Below, piece by piece: positions 20,401 to 29,900 of a stretch of 43,565 bases of DNA (position 1 is its first letter; every line of letters starts with the position of its first letter). The position numbers and the translations under genes were made by a program. The notes beneath the pieces were generated by a model. The model made no database searches. It saw nothing but the letters and a program-made list of their open reading frames with translations, and had not been told where the DNA came from. The stretch lies in assembly GCA_014084085.1 (NCBI GenBank), contig NPFB01000027.1, positions 447,864-491,428 on the forward strand. Direction: 5' to 3'. This DNA is from Hondaea fermentalgiana (taxonomy: Eukaryota; Sar; Bigyra; Thraustochytrida; Thraustochytriidae).

Positions 20401-21684
20401 GTCAGACCCAGAATCGGAGCTGTCCACGGCTTTGTCGACATCGTAGAGGCTAATAAAACGCTCGTCTGCAGTGGCACAGGCCAAGAGACCTGAACGAACT
20501 GGAGACCACGCAATTTGCATAATGTCCCTGGACACTGCGTGGATGATGGCGATCGGTTCGTCCAGTCGACGCAGATCCCAGGCCTTGACGAAGGGATCGA
20601 TTTCTGAAAAAGTAGCCAGACGGTCAGGACGGCATGGATCGAAGGCAATTCCGCTTACAATCTTGGTGTGTGCTACGACAGCTGGAGGTTTTTGGGATTC
20701 TGCGTCGCGCACATCATAGAGACGCAACCATCCGAGACCAGCCCCGACGGCAATGCACGACTCTTTGTCTGGCGCCCATGCAAGCGAATACGTTGGCTCT
20801 CCACAGCAGCTTTGAAAAATGGGGCGTAGGTTCGGCGGGGGCCGCGATCGGCCTTTTAGATGCGAATACACAATCTTGTTCTCCTCGGGCGCGCTGGCGA
20901 GCTCGCGCGCCACCTGCAAGGTGTCGTACAAGGCAAAACTCTTTTCCGATCGTGTTTTTTCGACAGCAACGGCGAGGTTGCCGGGCTTTGATGGTTGCCA
21001 GCTCAGAGCATTACAGTGTCTATTCTGCACGGCACCTGGCGAGATTTCGTAGACCACGCCGCTGCCTTCGGTGTTAACGCCGTCTTGGAGACTCACGAGC
21101 CGCACAGTACCGGAACTATCGCCTGTGGCGATGAGCAGAGGGTCAAAGGGCCCGGGGTACCAGCTCAAACAGCGGATAGGGCGCGCCATCGTTCTCATGG
21201 CCACGAACGAGTGCTTGAGTTTCCACCGTACAGCGGATTCTGCGCCAGAAGTGTTGACGTTGGCCTGTGACTGCACAGGCGCATTCGCGCTGCTGCCTGG
21301 AGCGTTCCATGATGCGATCTGTCCGGAGACTACGCTGCCTGCGCTGACGCGTCTTGCATGGCCCCTGAGCTGTTGTTGTGGTTGCTGAGATTGTTGTTGC
21401 TGTTGCTGTTGTTGCATGTGCTGTTGAATGAGAAACTGCTGTTGGTGTTTTTGCACGACAGCGCTCTCTGGTTGCCCGCTCGAGTCCGCCGGTACACTCT
21501 CGTACAGCTTGAGGTCCAGCGACTGGGTCACCACGAAGTGGCTCGAGTCGTGCGGCGACCACTCCATGACCGGGGTCGACGGCTTGATCTTGCCGCCGCC
21601 GCCACCGCCGATCCCTGCGCCGGAGCTCCGGCCGCTCCTGCGGGGCACGCCGCCGCCGCGCGCCTCCATGTACCCCGTCTGCAT
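17479..21684 (-). CDS. MIOS: GATOR2 complex subunit MIOS (WD40 / C-terminal zinc module)
   Basis: I choose the ATG at 21684 (1401 aa). The same frame stays open to 22257, but that extension is minisatellite-encoded. The N-terminal WD40 propeller covers about residues 36-620 (VMEWSPHDSSHFVV, LSWYPGPFDPLLIATGD, VGAGLGWLRLYDVR, VKAWDLRR, IAWSPVRSGLLACAT, IASFCWIPVKG). It is interrupted by a poly-Gln stretch near 80-110 and a Ser/Asp/poly-Pro insertion near 425-460. An alpha-solenoid follows with the MIOS hallmarks LRLCGW, AIFDCNLTSAVQIL, VAMALAGY, RIAFACRFL, GIVLTGLGDRGMQLLQAYVD and GDVQTAALVS. The C-terminus is a Cys/His zinc module (about 1240-1398: CTHCKKS, CPHCKKRLSSCAVC, WCLRCRHGGHASCM, CCPVSDCTC). 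MIOS joins WDR24, WDR59, SEH1 and SEC13 to relieve GATOR1 inhibition of TORC1 at the lysosome. It is longer than animal MIOS because of low-complexity loops. Confidence 0.93.
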   Translation of the reverse strand: MQTGYMEARGGGVPRRSGRSSGAGIGGGGGGKIKPSTPVMEWSPHDSSHFVVTQSLDLKLYESVPADSSGQPESAVVQKHQQQFLIQQHMQQQQQQQQSQQPQQQLRGHARRVSAGSVVSGQIASWNAPGSSANAPVQSQANVNTSGAESAVRWKLKHSFVAMRTMARPIRCLSWYPGPFDPLLIATGDSSGTVRLVSLQDGVNTEGSGVVYEISPGAVQNRHCNALSWQPSKPGNLAVAVEKTRSEKSFALYDTLQVARELASAPEENKIVYSHLKGRSRPPPNLRPIFQSCCGEPTYSLAWAPDKESCIAVGAGLGWLRLYDVRDAESQKPPAVVAHTKIVSGIAFDPCRPDRLATFSEIDPFVKAWDLRRLDEPIAIIHAVSRDIMQIAWSPVRSGLLACATADERFISLYDVDKAVDSSDSGSDSSFENHNDDLPPPPPPPPAAARGSDDLSAAAALEDKESILSAKKRETDTKEDELSTKEITRSDVRRYTSDRIASFCWIPVKGAHPNSTGGPRNSVAGVPGASEAVGPNVPLGNAGPLATSVASRTGPGVANGSADPSNALDKRRFALSANRILFVSSKNGTPDDLSLQNPLPISVSPQSMLSFGGAIVPSQLPFPQRDPSLILRTRARLGYAIDADANTKLLERTIAAAKRLSNGAPQSPKGFDEEFYTMVDPSDPTSCLADLVRLRDMWRWVERASRRMDPTRAKGLVDAGLISILANRAGAQDGTRVDTTSKPRFSLYLSNSRNTALRLCGWRDLEEKEGHSGSMSVSTDTRFGVVGNDRDYQRLAALAIFDCNLTSAVQILQKAATDLRHRRRAHRASSNGPISLGAGNPCFEVHRDPFRSTDEELIADLLELVAMALAGYPGAESGNSSLWVDRCSGLLTRLDSFPVLRAALAFLVENYEQRVQHRRDLSRIEALDNSSLSANDSSGTRLDDGFSVSSAVTSIMPSGQISTTSSSGLAGIPEDEAEAEAGASVEHALASPTKSSGKLSIGSGASNNASISDLNTAASNKSHANGSDDVGSSGMQDVFLPSSEIEFSCVLKESRIALTDRIAFACRFLPDQKLYTFLRENCDHAIEHGHLDGIVLTGLGDRGMQLLQAYVDHSGDVQTAALVSCHTIPDELSVRDATRIAWWISSYRDLLNVWQLWQERARFDVRFAARERKLKAHREKDEAPATPSSPPPSTRALDEARHVDHVSSNGPSRVPEDMAGDALASMRSRAAQDPQVYAVCTHCKKSLLLHEVIPDASMLSGSSRLNDRKLTIPCCPHCKKRLSSCAVCVLPMSCINPYAQMMGTTHRERERFARIMEKHPRDAASHGRGRHKSASKKGEGKGGASVSNDFVPAGTAQPFGRWFSWCLRCRHGGHASCMTEWFLEHVCCPVSDCTCTCTSLR

Positions 21685-21726
21685 GCCCGTCACCGCGGCC
21701 CCGCGCGCGCGAACCCGGTACGAGTT

Positions 21727-21754
21727 TATGTATGTATGTATGTATGTACGTATA
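21727..21754. repeat. TATG tetranucleotide microsatellite
   Basis: Five TATG units plus degenerate continuation, 43 bases upstream of the MIOS start codon and thus probably in its 5' UTR. Confidence 0.85.
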
Positions 21755-21804
21755 GGCTCTGCTCGCTCTCCGGGCGTATCTTCGCCGCTGCCTTTGGCAC
21801 TGCC

Positions 21805-21900
21805 AGTCCAAAACCAAGAGTCCAAAACCAAGAGCAAGACGTCCAAAACCAAGAGCAAGACGTCCAAAACCAAGAGCAAGACGTCCAAAACCAAGGGCAG
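21805..21900. repeat. 21-bp minisatellite upstream of MIOS
   Basis: Unit begins GTCCAAAACCAAGAGC and is 21 bp long. Exact copies are at 21820-21840, 21841-21861 and 21862-21882, with partial copies on both sides (21805-21818, 21883-21900). Because 21 is a multiple of three, all frames stay open, giving Lys/Ser/Thr-rich frames on plus and Leu/Val/Asp-rich frames on minus. Confidence 0.9.
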
Positions 21901-22502
21901 TCCTGACACAAAAGCGAGAGCAAAGCTAAAAGCAAGAGCAAAAGCAAGGTGTCCAATTGCAAAAGTAAAAGCGAGAGCAAGGCATTCGAATGCGAAAGGA
22001 AAAGCAAGAGCAAAGCGTCCGAAAGTGAGAGCAAGGCGGCCAAACGGAAAAAAGCAAGGCGTCCTAAAGGGAATGCAAGACGTCCAAAAAAGGAAACAAC
22101 AAACAAGATAATGGTGCAGAATCGAGCTGGACGAAGAGTAAATCGAGCGACCAAGAGTATGCTCGTAGGGAGTTGGCGCTGATTTATACCATGAGCACAC
22201 GCACAAGCTTTGCGATGCATGACCTGATCTTCTGGAGAATAAAGCAATACTTTTCATGTGAAAAGCGTTGCCAATAATAGCGGACGTAAGCGACCTTGGA
22301 GATGTCGTAATGAGATTTTGCGAACAAGCTCTGACTATAAACGTCGGAATCCCAAGTACAGATTACTAGCTTTTGCAATTGTATTGATGAACGCGACGTG
22401 CGTTGTTCCTCTCGCAACACGCTTCATATGGTGTGAGTCAATATCATTCTCTGAAAATATTTCCTCTTGGTGTAGCCTCCCTCTGGGCTTTGCTCTGGCC
22501 TT

Positions 22503-22526
22503 GAGCTGAGCTGAGCTGAGCTGAGC
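22503..22526. repeat. GAGCT pentamer repeat
   Basis: About five tandem GAGCT/GAGCC units in the MIOS-NACHT divergent region. Confidence 0.8.
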
Positions 22527-23758
22527 CAAAATTTATTTGGCTCTTAAAAAGGAGCCCTGCTTTGACTGCCGGCCCGGAAGCAATTAATTGGGTCTCTTTT
22601 AGAGTTCATTTAGGTCCGTTTGAGAGAAGAGGATCACGCTCTCAGACCCCCAGCCGAGAGTAAGGCCGGAGGTCTGGCGGGCCATCACGAGCCGGGCCGG
22701 CCATTGTGCCTGATCACAGCGCAAGGTGAGGCCTTCGCGAAGGTTCTGCGTCGCCGAATGAGGCGATTCATGCGTAAGGCTTCAACAGTGGGCTCGTTGC
22801 TACTATACCTAATCACAAGTGAAGAATGGCTCCTATCCGTTGAAATTGGAAATAAAGCCCCGACCGAACGCCTTGACGGCGACGCTTTTTATTGTGCCGA
22901 ATCATGCAGGATCCCCTCGCAAGTTATGTTTGCGTAGAACAAGCTCAAGTAGCGCAAATGAGACTGTGGAATCTAGCCAGCCAGGCCTCGCATCGCGTTG
23001 CTGTTGTTTGATGACTCAGCTAATTTTTTATTATTTGGGCCAGCCACAAGACGAAATGGTCAGAGGGGGCAGAGAAGGTGAGGGGGCGCGCCGCGACACG
23101 GCCTCCCGCTCCGTGATCGAATGAAAATCGGCGGGCAAAGGGCCGGAGAAAGGGCACGGAACCACGGGCGCCACCTCCGCTTCGCCGAGGCCTGCGACCA
23201 CCACCGTTCTGGACCTCTCGAACCTGCGAGAAACCCCTGCTCGAACTGTTCGAGCTGCTGCTGCTGCTGCTGCTGCCGCTAGTAGTAGTGTTGGTGTTGG
23301 ACGCGGGGGCCGGTGACCGACCAAAATGGATTCCTCGTCGCACAAGCGAGACACAGCAGCCAGACCTGGCGGGCTGAAGCCCTGCATGCTTCGAGTGGCG
23401 ACCGCGACCGCGAGTCCAGGGCGCGGGCCTTGTAGGAAGCGAAACGAGTGTCTGCAGCTGCACTGACAGCGCCCTGCTCTGCCAGCATCGCCGCGGCGGG
23501 AAGCTCCTGAGTTCCGCGGCGGGCGGCGAGGCGCTCTCAGGCGGCCTGGACCGGCCCGACTCAATCGCGCTCTCACAGGTCGCCTTCGCAAGCAATCGAG
23601 TCGAGTCGAGTGGAGTCGAGCGCGTGAGCAGCCGGAGCTTGCAGCCAGGCAGCCAGATCCCATACGCCGCGCCGCACGCACGTCGCGTCACGCCGCCGGA
23701 GCAGCCGCTGCAGCCTCGGCAAACAGCAGCCTGGCAGCCGCGTGCGAGGGAGAGGGCG

Positions 23759-23788
23759 AGGGAGCGAGGGAGCGAGGGAGCGAGGGAA
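23759..23788. repeat. GGAGCGAG octamer repeat
   Basis: Three to four copies of GGAGCGAG followed by an AGA-rich run, about 175 bases upstream of the NACHT gene start. Confidence 0.75.
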
Positions 23789-23962
23789 GAAGAAGAAGAA
23801 CCAGGCACGGCGCGTGGCGCACGTGCGAGACTCTATACAGAGCGTGGCAACGCAACATCCCAAACGAAGGCGTGCGAGCAAGCAGCCTGGCGTGGCTTGA
23901 CTTGGCCCACGTGCGAGCAAGAAACCAAGCTTGGACACGCTCGCATTTTGGGACGCCATTGA

Positions 23963-26900
23963 ATGGGCGACTCTCACGATGGACGGTCAATATGGCCGCT
24001 TCACCAGCGGTCGCAGCGGTCGCACGATGAATCAGAACAAAACTCCGAGTACAGCGCGTCGGACGCGTCCCAAGAGTTGAAGCTCGTTGAGTCCGAGAGC
24101 ATGGACGACGTGTTCAGAGTTGAGCAGCGGCCAAGCTTCGAGAATCGGCTAGGCCTCCACGGTAAGAACAGGCCCATCCGGCATGTCGATGAGGCAGCCC
24201 TTGCCATGGCAGCCCGCTCCCCTGCCAGCTTCGTCTTCATTGGCAAGGACCTCCGACACTCGGCCGCTCGTTCCAGCGTGTATCAGATTTCGAGCGGCCG
24301 ACGTCTCATGCTCGATCGCGCGCGTCGCCTTGACAGCGAGGTCAATTCTGCGGCCGTGTCAGACTCTTTGGTCATGCAAATAAAGATTGTTCGCTATGAC
24401 CCAGACGAGGCGTACTTGGTCAACATGTACGAGGTTGATAAAGAGTGCAACATTTCCTTAAATTTGCGCTTGGTAACGCGTCTCAAGCTCGAAAAGGGTC
24501 GCCATTGGGGCGAGGCGACCGCAGACTTGTTACGCAGGTACTTTCCTGCGCTCGGCGACTTGACAGTCAGAGTGTTCGAAAACAAAGGTGCATCAGGACA
24601 ACCGTTTCGCCTGCCCGGACGCAGGTCCCTCCGCAAAATATCAGAGTCCGACTCATTAGAGAGCATGGGAAGCTCGGAGAGCAGCGCCGGCGGCACCTCT
24701 TCACCACGGCCTTCTTCACAACACAACAAACGATTGGTCGAAATCGAGCAAGAAGAGGAAGAGAGCAAACGAGAAGACGATCAGGACTATGACCAGGAGA
24801 GCGGCGCATTCGCAATGCGGAGCGAGAGTGATGACGATTTTCTCATCGAGGGTGAATTGGGTCTCAGCGAGGATATACAAATTGCAATTCACCCTCCAAC
24901 CGGCAAGTCAAACGAAATTATTGTCGAGCTTGGCCCTGCGGCTGTTGCGGCTCTCGGCTCGGAACATTTTATCAAGTGTACGTTTTATTGCCCGCGCATC
25001 GAGCGCGAGCGCCACTTCGTATGGCAATGGACCAAGGATGGCCACGTCGCGTCGACACTCAAGCACAGCGTTGGTTTCCAGATGAGCTCCGTCGCGGTTG
25101 CTCTCTCGCAAAACAATGATGACAGCGCCACGCTGCGTCTTGCAGGCCGGCCGACCTCGCTTCCATCCCGAGCCGTTCCCCCTTCGTCGACCTTTATCTT
25201 TGATCTCGATGCGTCTGCGACCAATGGAATCATTCCCGTGACGGTGTTGCGGAACATGCTGCTTCACCGCTGGTTTTTCCCTCCTCGCATTGTCGACAAG
25301 CACATTCTACGTGACATTCCGCCAGACCTGGAAGGGATCGGGCCTAGCTGGATCGAGCGTGTGAATGCACGACTGCGCGAGCATATTCTCGAGGGCGATA
25401 TTGACGATGTTGACGAGGACACTCGCGAGGCAATCCTTATTCTCTTTCCATTCGCGTGCAAGGTTGCACTCGAGACTCTTGGAGGCGGTTTCAGCGGCGC
25501 CAAGGTGTACCGATGCGTCAACACAAATTGGGATGGGTCTCAAGAAATTCCTTCCGTCGTCAAAGTCGATGATGCCGAGTCACTCGAAGACGAGTTTCGA
25601 CGCATGGTCGAAATCACGCCGCTTCTTGGAGAAAATGCACCACGCATCCTGGCGCGGGCCACACACAAGGACCTTAGTGCTCTTCGTATCGAGCTCTGTG
25701 GGGCAACCTGGTGTCTTCCCGGCGCTGGCGAGTACAATACTCATATCACAACCTTCCGCAAGCTTTTCAAGAGCGAGCTCTCCCGTCTCGCAAAAATCCC
25801 CACCTCGACAAACGCGCAAGCCTCTCCTGTATCCCGCATTACACGTCGCCGCCGGGACAAAGTAGCTTCGACCACAGAGCTTCCCCACAAGCATTATCCG
25901 GGTGCGGAATACGGCTCCAAGATTTCGCGGCAGAGTAGCGGGGATGGAAGCAGTTGCAGCAACGGGAGCAGACGCAGCCTCGACATTTCTGGAAACGATA
26001 GTCACGCTATGGGGGACTGTGTCCCGCATCCGGCAATTGGCCGGTGCCGCCTTGTGCCTCGTTCTGTCAGCGAGACGCTCGTGCAGCGACCCGGTTCGGC
26101 GCAAAGGGACCCGGTCGTGGCGAGTCGCCGACTTCTCATGCGGCAGCACTCGCGAAGTGCCGTCATGCAAGATTCTCATATGCAGACGCTTGTGCTCAAG
26201 AGGTCTTCGACCATGTCAACAGAGTCTGAGGTGACGCGTGGTACAGAGGATCAAAGCGTGGTGTTTGGGGAAATCGAGGCGGTTGTAGGCGAAGTATTTG
26301 GAACCATTCTTCGCGCTGGCGCCATCGACATGGCCACAGTTGAGCAAAAGTCACTCTTTGACAAAGATGGGTACCCGCTCGCAGCCACGGTTCGTCGTCA
26401 TGTGGTGGAACGTGAGCATGATGCCACGGCAGATCTATTATTGGGCCCTCAGGCGCGATCTCTCGTTCAAAAGTGGACCGGTCTCGAGCGTATGGACGTT
26501 CGCGAGTACTTTGTTCATTTTCTCGATGTCTTACAAAGTTACGAGCTTGACACTACGGCACCAAAGCAGCGACTCATGGGCCACGTGCATGGCGATCTTA
26601 ACGGAGCCAACATTCTTATTGATGGCGAGAGCATTGTGTGGCTCATCGACTTTGCTTTTTCGGGAATGCGCCCCGTCCTCATGGATCTCGTCAAACTCGA
26701 AAACACACTTCTTTTTGAGTATACGCCTCTTCAAACGGAAGCCAGCCCGGAGGGAATTGCTGTCGCTGAGTTTGCCAAGGTTGTCGAGGCCTTGGTCAGC
26801 AGCACAATTTCCGATCTCCCGCCTCTTGTGTCCTTGGAACCGGACTATCGGGCTCCAGGTCATTTGGCCCTCGATCAGCTGTGGAGCGTGCTGCGCCGCA

Positions 26901-29900
26901 TCCGACAGCACGTTGTTGCCTTTTCCGAAAAGGACCCACGTCCAGAATATCTGCACGCAGGCAGACTATACTATGCGCTGAAAACACTCTCTTTTCGGGA
27001 TCTTGGTGTGGAGCAAAAGAGATTTGCGCTTGCGAGCGCACTTGGGCACGCAAGCAGGCTTGCGCACCTTCTTGCCCCTGGCATGCTTGGTCCACAACGC
27101 GCGGTCACGGAATACACGACGGCGGATAAGACGGTTATTGAAGCACAGGTTTCGGCACATTTCAAGAGTCTGCAGCGGGAGCAGGTCAAACATCTCACCA
27201 TGGTTGGCGCAAAAGATGCGCTCTTTGTGGACCCCGTGTCACGGAGCAGACTCTCTGTGCTGAAGCAATGTGTTAATCTCGAGATCGCGGAGCATCCTCT
27301 GGGCAGAGGCGACGAAACGGAGTCGAATACGGCCAAGTTCTCCATTATGGACGTCGCAAGCAAGATCGATGCACTGCTGGAGGCCTTCTCGGAAGCCGCG
27401 GACGAGCTTCCCATTCCTGGCATGGTCTGCCCAGGTGATATTCCCATGCTTTGCGCGCAAGATCAGGTGCGACTTTGCTACACGCTGCTCTCGCTGCGCA
27501 CGCCTCTTGAGGATGCGCTGCAGATCACCCTCGAGCCTTTCGCAGCACTCACAACGAGTATGCAATACGTTCCTGCGCGGGATCTCTCGCGGCGACTTGT
27601 TTTCTCACTCGTCTATCTCGAAAGCAAGGCTTTTGCCGAGGCAAAGAACACCACATCTCAGGTCGACGGGACGACCAAAGAGACAAGCGCGGTGGCTCTA
27701 CTCGGCGAAGCCACTACCTCGGCGCTTCCCAATGTAAATGAAAAGCTTTTCCTGTCGCCACTGTGGTTGCGGCGAGCGGCGCTGACGCTATTTAACGAGG
27801 TTGACGCCCTCCATTACGGTCAGTACTATTCTCGACTTGCAGAATTACTTCCCTCTCAGCTACGCGTCGCGGAGTCGAGACTTCTCGTACTGCTGGGACC
27901 CCCGGCAAGCGGGAAAAGTGTTTTTATGCGTCAAGTTCTTGTCCACGGGACAATTTCGCAGAGTCACAGATCGTCGTTGTGTCTTGTTCCGCTTCGCATT
28001 CGGTTGATTGATATTGGACGTCATGTGCACGAGCTGCAGCTTACAGCGGATGACGATCTGATTATGCTCTACCTTACACACCTTTATGGCGCCGCGTCCA
28101 CGAAGTTGGCGTACTTTCGAAGCATCCTCTTTTCTGGGCGAGTCCTTCTCTTGCTCGATGGCTTTGACGAAGCTGGTACTTCGCGCGAGGTGATTGTGCA
28201 GTACCTGTCGCGTTTCTTGCAGCGCAGTCAGGACCTGCGCGTCATTGTCACGTCGCGCGAAACCGGTTTTGTCGAGTTTCAGGATCGTTTTCACGCTATT
28301 GGTTTCAAGGGTCTAAAGATGCAGCCCCTCTCGACGGCCATGACCCAAGATATTGTGTCGCGCCGCTTACAGGATGGTGAGCAGGATCCCTTGAATCTGC
28401 AGCTGCAGCGACAGATTCAAGCCGAAGAATTTCGAGGCATCGCCCACAATCCTCTTATGCTCAGTCTCTTGGTGCACGTGCTCAAGTCCCACAACGAGGC
28501 TTCTGCGTCTTCGGTGCGCCGGCTTTCTGGGCAGCTCACACCGATTGAGAGTACCAAGGCCCTTCCTGTGGCTCGCGAGGGAGCGCCAATGCTCCGTTCC
28601 CAGCTCTACGCCTTGGCTGTGGACCAGATGCTTCATCATGGCGATCCAAAGTACAAACGACATCGCAGTCGCGAGGACAAGGCGATTGGGCGGGACCTTG
28701 GACTTCTGCAGGACCCCTTGGCGCGGAGTATTCTTTGCAACGTGGCCCTCTTGGTCCACAGCCGCCGGTATATCGAGGTCGGACTCGATGACTTTGGCGC
28801 GGTTGTAGTGGCTCTTTCGACGCAGGGACTCGGCGTCGAGGATGAAGAACGCGCCCGCATCTCCAAAAGGCTTGTGACCGTGAACAATGGACTGCAACGA
28901 AGTATTCAGCGTAACTTGGTGCCGCTCTTTGAGCTTCGAGAATCGCAGACGCGCAATTCGGCACGCAGTCGAGAGTCTCAAGCCTTCTCGCGTACTCTGA
29001 TCTTCACTCATCTTTCGCTTCAAGAGCACTTGGCCGCGGAATGCATTGCGGAGCGGCTCGCGCTTTGTCATGGCATGAATGACACTGAGGGCTTTTTGCA
29101 TGTGTGCAGCGTATACTTTGGAGGACATCTTTTGGAGGATACCTGGTGGCATGACGTGTTTCTGAGCACATGCGAGATTCTGAGCTTGTCCAGTGAGGGG
29201 GCCTTGCACCATTTGCTTAGGGCGCTCTTTGTAACGGAGCAGGTCTCGCGACATATGCAAGCCACGCTCATCGCGCTCAAGCAAGTATGGATGACCACTG
29301 CGAAGCAGGGTAACGTGCCGGCTCTGGTGGGTCTCTTGAAGCAGCGAGCAGATATTAACGCTTCTTACGTGGATCCGAGCCTCGAAGGCGGCGAGATGTT
29401 TGACTTGGTCTTTGTCGTTGATCAGTACCAGAATACGTGTCTGCATCACGCAGCTGAGAACAATCGGCTTGTTTACGTTGACGAATTGGGCGCGAATGTC
29501 AGTTTTGCAGACATTTCTAGGCTACGTTCGACGAGCAATTTTCAATCCTGGAAGCCCAGCAGCACGGCATCGTGCAACAACAATCTGGAAATGCATCGCA
29601 AGCTGGTGCGTACGCCGGGCGATGAAGACGTTGACGAGGAAGACCCGAAGACAGTTCCAGAGATCGTGAAAGCCATCAAGGCTCAGGACGGCGATGCGGC
29701 TTGTGCACTTTTGGCAGAAAATTCGACGGTTTTTGCGGCGAGTGGATCGACAGGCATGACTGCGACAATGTGGGCGTGCGTGATGAACATGCCTGAAGTG
29801 CTGGAAAGGCTGCTTGAGGCAGACAAGGAGCGTGAGTTCATGACTGTTTGCTCTCGTAAAGGAAACACGTGTCTGGCCTTTGCCGTGGAGCATAATGCAC

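Larger units (their letters stand above)
21685..23962. other. Divergent intergenic region between MIOS and the NACHT gene; no gene seen
   Basis: 2.28 kb rich in short tandem repeats: TATG (21727-21754), a 21-bp minisatellite (21805-21900), Lys/Arg-like AGCAAGAGCAAA degenerate runs (about 21905-22060), GAGCT (22503-22526) and GGAGCGAG (23759-23788). ORFs across it are long because the repeats avoid stops, not because they carry domains. It presumably contains two promoters and 5' UTRs. Confidence 0.5.

Noticed and set aside
21685..22257. N-terminal extension of the MIOS ORF
   Set aside because: Encoded by microsatellite and minisatellite DNA; MIOS homology begins after the ATG at 21684.
22620..22937. 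105-codon plus-strand ORF in the MIOS-NACHT interval
   Set aside because: No recognisable domain or favourable start context, and neighbouring frames are equally open.
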